Shown one piece after another: positions 56,501 through 64,000 of a stretch of 64,000 nt of DNA (positions within the stretch are counted from its first letter, which is position 1; each line of letters begins with the position of its first letter). This stretch comes from Sialis fuliginosa (lineage: Eukaryota > Arthropoda > Insecta > Megaloptera > Sialidae). The notes below the pieces were generated by a model, which was not told the DNA's origin, did no database searches, and saw only the letters and a program-made list of their open reading frames with translations. The position numbers and the translations under genes were made by a program. The stretch is from positions 17,457,001-17,521,000 of the forward strand of contig OY540817.1 of assembly GCA_961205875.1 (NCBI GenBank). The letters are read 5' to 3'.

Positions 56501-59253
56501 TGCCTGTTTGTAAGCAGATAAATGTACTATCGGTTTGCCTACAGTATCGTACTTTTGTTCTTTCGAAGTAATGCTAAAGAATTGCGAACTTTCAGGGCAC
56601 TTATATTCAAATTGTTTCGCACCACTTCTTTCTTTTATTGGAATAGAATTGTTTGCAAATCTTGTTCTGTATTTCTCCATTAATGTAATATATGCTTTAT
56701 AGAACAAACTCAGTGTTAAGGTACTGCGATATTGTACCATGCCTCCAGGTGCATTTGCAGAAAGAGGAAAATCTTCTAAGAGAGTATCGTAAGCAATTTT
56801 AAACATATTTTCATTAAATTCTTTGCCGATTAATTTATTCCGAGTACTTTTTGCCATAACAGTGGTAGGGGCCATTCCACCAAAAGATAATCTTATATCT
56901 TTTATTTTGTTCGAACTGGATTCAAGTTCCAGATACATCGCCATATTTACAATCGCAATATCATCATCACGACGTTTAGATTGCTTAAAAGCACAGAAAT
57001 ATTGATCTTCATGTGTGTAAGGGACATTCACGGATACGAGTATTTCATCTTTTTGTACAATATTTGTTCTATAACCGGTATAAAAATCTTTGTTAATTAA
57101 AACTGTCCTTACCCCTTGTAAGTTCATTAATTCTAATTCACATTCAGCTGCCATGAATATAGGATTCAAATCAGAAATCGGACTTCCAGTCATTATATTT
57201 CCTCCAACTGAGGCTACGTTTCTTATTTGCTTACCAGCAAACCAATGTAGCATGTCAACAATGGCTTTAAAAACCCTTGTCTTGTGTTCAGGCAAATCCA
57301 AAATCTGTTGTCTCATTAAAATATCAATTTCGTGTAAAGTAACAGAGGCACCTATTTTTAAACCTTCATCTGTAATCGTAACATCCGTAAGTTCCTTAAT
57401 GAATGTAGGTTGAATCAATACAGGATAATTTATTTTTCTGGCTTTTACTTCAACTCCAACTTCAGTGTTTCCGATAACCAATCTTGAATCTGGATATGTT
57501 TTCTTTAGTTTTAATAACTGGTTGAGACTCATAGGACGATACCAAACCACATCGTTACTCTTAAACGTCAAGTACTGGCCATCATAACTGTCATTTAAGA
57601 TCAATTCAGGAGGGAATATGGGCTCCTGATCTTTATCATATGGAATGAACTCATTAGAATTGAACAATTCTTCTGCATCTGTTTTTTTCATATTCTTACA
57701 ACATTTATCTCCTTTTCCGCACACTCCATTTTCATTGACAACTATATCGTTAAACCCCATGCAAGATTCAAACTCTTTCGTGAATGTTTTATATCCCTCT
57801 ATTATTGGTCTATACCCAGTACATCTACAGAGGTTTCCTTGGAATGTTTCTTCTAAGTCCGCCATGTTTGGATTTGGCATGTTTCGAAGAAGTGTATACA
57901 TAGACATTACGATACCAGGTGTGCAAAAGCCGCATTGAGAGCCGTGTGCTTTGGCTATGCGCTCTTGTACAGGATGTAAGCGAGTTTTTGTACTTCCAAT
58001 ACCTTCTATAGTGGTTACAGCAAGCCCGTGCATGGAGCAAACTGGAGCTAAACATGCATTCACAGAGTAGTGATTCGGTTTTTTGTTTTTCCGGTCGTAT
58101 TTGGACACCATTACAGTGCATGCACCACAACCACCTTCGCTGCATCCTAGTTTTGTTCCGCGAATGTTTACTAAATAATGCAGTCAAGGAAATATTAAAT
58201 AAATAAATATTTTAAAAAAATGTATTGTTGCAAAATAATTTTGAAAAAAGGATACGTTTGTTTCTTAAATAATATAAAAGAGTCCATTGTGGATCAACAT
58301 TGTTATCTGTGACCTGAAAAATTAAAGTAATTTATTATTTTCATAATGATTTTATCAATCCCCTATTTTTCATAATGTAAAAAATTTTATCAAACAATAA
58401 TTATTATTTTAATTTTCACGAAACAAAACGATGCCAGCATATAGTGTGTATATAGTTAATGAATTTCATATTGATTGTTTGCATTATAAGTATTAAAAAC
58501 ACTTAAGAAATAACTAGAAATCAATAATCTATAATTGATAGCACATTCAATTTAAATTTTTTTAATTATTTCATATACCCAGATAATCTCCTAAATATCA
58601 CGATATCACAGATAATTTTTTTATACATTCATAATTTTTAATCACACTATTTTATATAAATATAATTAATTAAATTTATTATAATTTTCGCACATTTATA
58701 TTTCAAAAATGTTCGGGACCACTGCTTAGTACCTGTTGGATTTTAATATTAAATGCAATACTACCCTGTGACTTTATCTACAATTAAATAGTGTTTATTA
58801 CTGTTTGTACTTGTGGTAAATAAATGATTCTACGTCTATTTCTTGTGTTTTAGTCGATATTTGTATGACGAGTTGAAGTTCACTGCAAGAAATTTCACGA
58901 AAAAATTTCGAATTTATAATAAACAAACATACCTTCAACGAAATCAAAAATTTCAATTTTTTAGTGAAATTTCATAGAAATATCGACTAAAATACAAGAA
59001 AATAAGACGTAGGTATAGGTATTATAGTTTGATTGATAATATAGTTTATTGAGTGTGTAAATTGATAATTAAATGTTATTTTTGGTTTTTGGTTAAAATG
59101 TTTAAATGTAAAAAATACCATACATTTTAATTTAATACCCTGTAGATAGTGTTTGGTACTATTTTGGCCTAGACCAAATTATTTATTATACTATTATATT
59201 TCACTTACCTTTTTCCCATTGACAAAAAACACAAGTGCTGAAATTTCATCCAT
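53508..59253 (-). CDS. Xdh: Xanthine dehydrogenase (complete, nine exons)
   Basis: Molybdo-flavoenzyme oxidising hypoxanthine and xanthine to uric acid with NAD+; in insects also needed for pteridine pigments. Exons (minus): 59253-59209, 58313-58256, 58170-55928, 55788-55480, 55402-55065, 55000-54694, 54628-54131, 53997-53830, 53555-53508. All introns are GT-AG and phases close, giving 1337 residues, the usual length. [2Fe-2S] cysteines are 44, 49, 52, 74 and 114, 117, 149, 151. FAD domain starts around 240 ([11 protein letters not shown] at 265). Molybdenum domain lies from about 570 (QATGEA at 590, [15 protein letters not shown]). E811, R889, F923, F1018 and E1270 match bovine E802, R880, F914, F1009 and E1261, which separates it from aldehyde oxidase. 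The C-terminus is WNVVP, on a 48-nt last exon. Slight oddities: GAQEHF and FRGFGAPQ instead of the usual Gly forms. Intron 1 (895 bp) holds a repeat. Confidence 0.97.
58830..59104 (-). repeat. Internally deleted copy of the long palindrome, in xanthine dehydrogenase intron 1
   Basis: CTACGTCTATTTCTTG at 58830 and the complement ATAAGACGTAG ending 59012 frame a shortened palindrome sharing TTAGTCGATATTTGTATGAC and GAAATTTCAC with 52619-53358. Its outer right part 59013-59104 matches 52545-52618 reversed. Confidence 0.75.
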
Positions 59254-60352
59254 ATTTGAAATTATCGTTTGTACAAAATAATGTAGGCAAAATGGCTTAT
59301 GAATTAGAAATACAATGAAAATTCAATTGTAGTAATTTATATATAGAAAAGTTTTATCAACTCTAATCACAATAGAAACAAATTTTAAAGTTTGGCAGTG
59401 GCGTAGGTACGTGTGCCATGGACCATGGATGTATTCAGGAATGCAAGGAGGGGCGCTTTACCCCCCCCCCCCCCCCCCCCGCTCTCCCAAATATACAATA
59501 AACAATTATTATTATTACCTGTTTTGATTAAGTATAATAATTAGAGATTGAAAAAAAAGTTTTTCAACTATTGCGAAAAATGTAACTATAGTAATTATTA
59601 TTACATATCTCCATCGATTTCAGAAAACTGATTTGATTGAACCCAATTTGAAATCAACTATTTGCAACTATTTTACCTTTCCAACTATTTGCCTTTTTTT
59701 ATCCAACGTTAAAAATTTTGTAGTTTTATATATTTTTAGAAAATTTTTATAGATAGTTATGTTTTGTTTTTACATATTTATTTGTTTTTCCTTTTTTTTT
59801 TAGCTTCTAAAATCTATCTAGAATCGCATAACATGTTTTCCTCGAAAATTTCAGATTTGACACTTTTTACTAATACGTTAGGTAATGTCACTAGTTATTG
59901 ATTAAATCAAAAAAAAATTTAATTGTAAGAAAATTGTAACTATTTCACCAACTATTTTAATTAAAAAAAACTATTTGCCAACTATTTTACAGAAAAAAAA
60001 TCAACTATATAGTAACTATTTCATTTAAAAAAACAACTATTTTTCCAATATCTAATAATAATATACCTATCAGGTACCTGCATATGCATATTTTTTGTAT
60101 TTTATATTCGTTAATTAATTAGTATTAATCGTTACTGAAAATTGATAAAGTATTAACACTCGCATATTTTAATTAGCACGCCCATTCTTTTAAGAAACCC
60201 TGTAAATATACGTAAAAATTGTATTTTTTTATTTATACGAAATAAATATGGGATTGTTTAAAAATATTTTTTCTTCAATAATCCATTATTTTGTTTGTTA
60301 ATTAATTATTTTCATTGTCATTTTTTGAGTAATTAATAACTATTATACTTAC
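59254..60352. other. Upstream region of xanthine dehydrogenase
   Basis: No other gene. CAGTGGCGTAGGTACG at 59397 is a hAT-like end without a visible partner. A run of 20 C lies at 59461-59480. CAACTATTT(T) words recur at 59650-60040. A specific promoter motif was not recognised. Confidence 0.4.
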
Positions 60353-60645
60353 CAGTAACATACCGAGGTGGGGGTACAGAAGGCAGGGCGGAAAATTTTT
60401 GAAAAAAAAACAAGTGAATATAAATTTAAAATTATAAAAAAGGGCTTCAAAATTAGTAGAAGACGCAAACTTGTAGCAACAAATAATAGTCATCAAAATT
60501 ACTAGAAAGCGCAATATTTTTGATTGGGACGGCAAATTTCAGGCAGCATCGAAAAAAAAGGTCTTCAATTTTCATATAGTGTAGGGGAGAGGGGCGGCAA
60601 ATTTGCCATCTGCCCCGGGCGGCAGAAACCCACGGTACGCCACTG
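60353..60645. mobile_element. hAT-like MITE
   Basis: Ends CAGTAACATACCGAGGTGGG and the complement of CAGTGGCGTACCGTGGGT. The flanking 8-mers ATACTTAC and CTACTTAC agree at 7 of 8. GGGCGGCAAATTT blocks lie inside the right end. No transposase. Confidence 0.8.
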
Positions 60646-60789
60646 CTACTTACTTTCAAATATTATCAGTGTTTCGATAATTGAAATTTACTGACAAAAA
60701 GATAAAAGTATTATTTTTTTAATAATTGATAATAGCCTCGAAAATGCTAACAAAAATATTATTATTGTCGGATCCTGAATTGAACATTA

Positions 60790-61391
60790 CAGGGCCGGCA
60801 GAACAGATAAATTTCGATTGTCGAGTAAAAAAAGTGGGGAGTTGGAGGGTTTTTTTCTTTCTTAAATATGGTTTTTGAAACAAATTACAAAGCTACTAAA
60901 GAAAAGTGCGGAGCCAAAAAACGACCTATATAACATTGTAGTATTGGTCGAGCATAGTCGAAATCCAAATTTTTGGAATTTTCTGCTCACCAGTTTTTTT
61001 TTATAAGAGCTTGAATTTTGGGTTTCGGTTGAATTTCTCCAAATTGACTAAACCCAATATTCAAGTTCAAATTAAAAAAGATTGGTAAGCAGAAAATTCC
61101 AAAAATTTGGATTTCGACTGTCCTCGACCAATACTACAATGCTATATTGGTCGCTTATTTGGCTCCGCCTTTTTTTGTGTAGCTGTGTTATCAATGAATG
61201 CCAGTTATACAAATAAAAATTCAAATTAGCTTTTTATTCATCAAATCTGATTCAATTATTTGAGTACATTAATTAATTAATAAGGTGAAAATAGTCGCAA
61301 TGCTTTTCCAATTTCTGGTGGGTAATTCGAAACACGCAAATTTTTCGAGTGACTAGTAAACATACCGAAGACTAGACAGATGCCGGTCCTG
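60790..61391. mobile_element. hAT-like family D, copy 2, carrying an inserted palindrome
   Basis: Ends CAGGGCCGGCAGA and the complement of CAGGACCGGCATCTG. The flanking 8-mers GAACATTA and GAACATGA agree at 7 of 8. It is collinear with 40112-40352 except for the palindrome 60908-61168. Confidence 0.8.
60908..61168. repeat. Near-perfect palindrome inside the hAT-like element
   Basis: GCGGAGCCAAAAAACGACC at 60908 through GGAATTTTCTGCTCACCA is mirrored by the complement up to GGCTCCGC at 61161-61168. Arms are about 95 bp around a loop of roughly 70 bp. Confidence 0.85.
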
Positions 61392-61938
61392 GAACATGAT
61401 GTAAAAATATTCAAGTATATTTAATCATAAGTACCTATTGATTGATAAAATCAGAAAATACGATGTGACTTACGATTAGCTGTTACTATATACATATGTA
61501 TAGACATAGTGACTGCACATTCGTAATGTGTAAAATTTGGTTCACATAGCCCGGTATTATAAAGAGTAGAAAAGCAAATTAGCTTCCAGCTACCGCTATC
61601 TACTAGGCACTGAATATAAATGACAACACTCACAGATGTAGCAAATGAAATCGTACATATGATAACCTTGACGCATACGCGATAAGTATAAATCAGCGAC
61701 TTAAAATAAGTGCTGCAGAGTGTACTTTAAAAAATGCATAGCATATTTATTACTACTGCTTTAAAATATCGAGCAATTTCATAACAGTTTGATACTTAGC
61801 AGATAGCGTTAGCTGGAAGGTCAATTGATTTTGTGGGGGATCAACCCCAAACCCCCATACATAGGTACTATTAGGTACTTACTAAACAGTTGCTGCAAAA
61901 AAAAATCTGCAAAGTTAATGCAAAAACTGTACCTACAG
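61392..61938. other. Intergenic DNA, nothing recognised
   Basis: No gene or repeat copy noticed. Confidence 0.35.
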
Positions 61939-62825
61939 TGCTTCCTCGTGCTAAATTCACTAAAGGTAGTAAAATATCAAACAATTTTAATAAACACCGA
62001 TAAAGTATTCACATAAACTACCATTGGTTAACCATTTAATTTTTATATAATTTTAGTAAAAAATATTTATTCGATATTTTTCTTAATACGCGCCAGATTA
62101 TTTTTTCGTATATTTTTTTTTACAATTTCAATCAAAATCTAAATTCTCCTGCGCTATGCAAACGTCAAAATGTCATATATGTCAAAGTAAATAGTGATTA
62201 TAAAAACAAATGACGATTTTTAAAGTAATTTGAGATAAATCTTTGTAAAGGAATATTTTACAACAAACATTATAGTGAGCTATATTATAGAAAATTGAAT
62301 GCTCTACCAAAAAGATTATCCTTGGGTTGCACAAAGCAAAATTAATCACAATTAGTTAATCAGTTGTTTTAAAACCATTATTATGACAATTTTAAAAAAC
62401 AATCACGATTATATTTTATAAGATAAAAAATAATCATATTTAGTGAATTGTTCATTTACAAATTGAGATTAAGTTTAGAGTTTACATTAATCATGGTTTG
62501 AAAACAACTGATTAACTAATTGTGGTTAATTTTGCTTTATGCAACCCGAGGTATTTGTCTTTTAGGGTATCACCTCTCCCCCTTACACACAATTTTAATG
62601 ATTTTTAAATGTCCTCAAGCTAGACCCAACCATCCAATCAAGTTTCATTAATATCGATTTAGTGGTTCATGAGTAGTGCATCTGACAAGGATTCAGGGGA
62701 CAGACAGACACACAAACAGACACACCCACAGACAGACAGACATTTTGAAATCAGAGAACAATTTTTTTTGTCTCATTTTAAAACGATCACAAAACTTCTT
62801 GTATCTTCAATATAGCAAGGAAGCA
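61939..62825 (-). mobile_element. Dispersed element family C, copy 3, carrying an inserted palindrome
   Basis: Begins TGCTTCCTCGTGCTAAATTC and ends AGCAAGGAAGCA. Its interior is the reverse complement of 19349-20000, including a GACA microsatellite (about 62699-62740) and TCAAGTTTCATTAATATCGA. The palindrome 62324-62547 interrupts it. Confidence 0.75.
62324..62547. mobile_element. Palindromic MITE with inverted ends of about 60 bp
   Basis: Starts GGGTTGCACAAAGCAAAATT and ends with the complement AATTTTGCTTTATGCAACCC. The arms match for about 60 bp with few mismatches. It sits inside the family C copy. Confidence 0.8.
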
Positions 62826-64000
62826 ATAAAAAATAAAATAGAACATATTATTGATAATGTGTATTTACAGAATTGTAGACTTACAATATTTTACAATAAA
62901 TGAGAGTATTGCCATTACTTACTACTACCAAGTCCAACACTGAATTAAGTAGACGAATGACGGCACCGCACACACACACACTTTGTATGTCCACATATGT
63001 CCACAGCACCGTTATTGCTTGCGCCGCACCTAGGGTTGCCGCTCATTTAAGTACCTCACAGAAAGTGAGGTTAAATATACTCTAAACTACGACAGTTAAA
63101 TGTAAATTGTGACACGTCGATTTTTACTTACAGATATGCTTAAGAATTGATACAATAACGATTTCATGTAGCATTTATTATTTTTTATTTAATTTTCTTC
63201 TAATGTTGCACGGTCGTTCTAGATAGAAATACATGCAATTAATCGGAGAAATTTTTCAACAAATGAATTTTTATATACGTACTTCAAAACAAAGTAATTA
63301 TAACCAAAGAAATGGCTCTACAAGAAATATTATAAACATTTTTTTGTATGCAAATTAAAATGGTGCCAACTAGTCGTTAGGTCGAACACAACCTCCCTGA
63401 CCTACAGATCTGATACTGTAGTAAGTACATTGTTAAATTTTCATTAAAAAAGTGTACACAATCATTTTTATATAGCTCTTCCTGATCTTAATTTTTGGTT
63501 ATAACCTATTACGGTAAAGAGCCAATATAAAAATTCATTGAGCAAAGAATTCTCCCGAGCAAAAATCCAGAAAGACCGTGGCTATTGGTTTCTAGAACAG
63601 AGGCCCAAGTTGCATTGCTAACGAAACCTCACAATGCGTCTAAGAAACAGTATTCGAGTAAAACGTTTTTATGTAATGTAAATCTATGTGGTATATACGT
63701 GTGTCCATATATACGCTGTACCCAAGACTCTACGTCATCGGAACCTGCACTTTTATTTCAATTGTTATGTCTTCTATCAAACGTATCAAAATTCGTAACT
63801 GAATTCGTACTGTCAATGTACAAAATAATATGTATTTATGAAAATTATCAAATGGACTAGAATTTGTTTACTTTTTTTCATTTAACTGTGTCTTTTTTTT
63901 CTGCTCTTTTAATCTAATAGTACGTATATATTTCAATTTTGACAAATAACCTAAAAAAATTTTTAAATTACTAATTGTTGTGGTTTTTTTTAAGAGAATT
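62826..64000. other. Intergenic DNA to window end, no gene supported
   Basis: Frames at 62900 and 63585 (91 codons) are unrecognised; the latter has a few Cys residues but no signal, domain or splice support. A short CA repeat lies at 62969-62980. Confidence 0.35.

Noticed and set aside
55514..58187. Several open frames on + and one 120-codon minus frame in the xanthine dehydrogenase gene
   Set aside because: They are other-frame or antisense shadows of its coding exons.
1..64000. Bacterial, viral or organellar insertion
   Set aside because: No intronless foreign-looking gene, no change to compact coding, and no retroviral or bacterial protein features were seen.

Overview
The window is AT-rich eukaryotic DNA from an insect. 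The supports are short GT-AG introns, secreted peritrophin-type chitin-binding proteins, a full-length insect-type xanthine dehydrogenase, arthropod TATA plus TCAGT core promoter architecture, and many short inverted-repeat DNA transposons. A holometabolous insect, possibly a beetle, fits best, but the sequence does not settle the order. No bacterial, viral or organellar segment is seen.

Layout. At 1-1130 (+) lie the last four exons of an unnamed gene whose 5' part is outside the window. From about 1.5 to 27.3 kb no gene is convincing. This stretch is filled with MITE-like elements (Tigger/pogo-like, hAT-like and several unnamed inverted-repeat families), tandem repeats, hairpins and one broken non-LTR retrotransposon tail. 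From 27.3 to 35.7 kb there are three paralogous genes for small secreted cysteine-rich chitin-binding proteins: two on + and one on -, the last with a Thr/Ser/Pro mucin-like tail. In each, a short first exon encodes the signal peptide core and is followed, after a phase-0 intron, by one exon for the rest. From 35.8 to 52.5 kb there is again no convincing gene, only repeats. From 53.5 to 59.25 kb (-) lies a complete nine-exon xanthine dehydrogenase gene (1337 codons) with all diagnostic cofactor and substrate residues. From 59.3 to 64 kb there are nested hAT-like elements, palindromes and other repeats.

How the genes relate. The three chitin-binding genes form a local duplication cluster and probably act together in a chitin-containing extracellular matrix (peritrophic matrix or cuticle). 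Xanthine dehydrogenase acts separately in purine breakdown to uric acid and, in insects, in pteridine pigment synthesis. No operon-like or defence-like system was found. The most unusual material is the density of inverted-repeat elements: several are nested with recognisable target-site duplications, one family sits both in the first intron and just downstream of xanthine dehydrogenase, and one chitin-binding gene has what looks like a duplicated 3' splice site.
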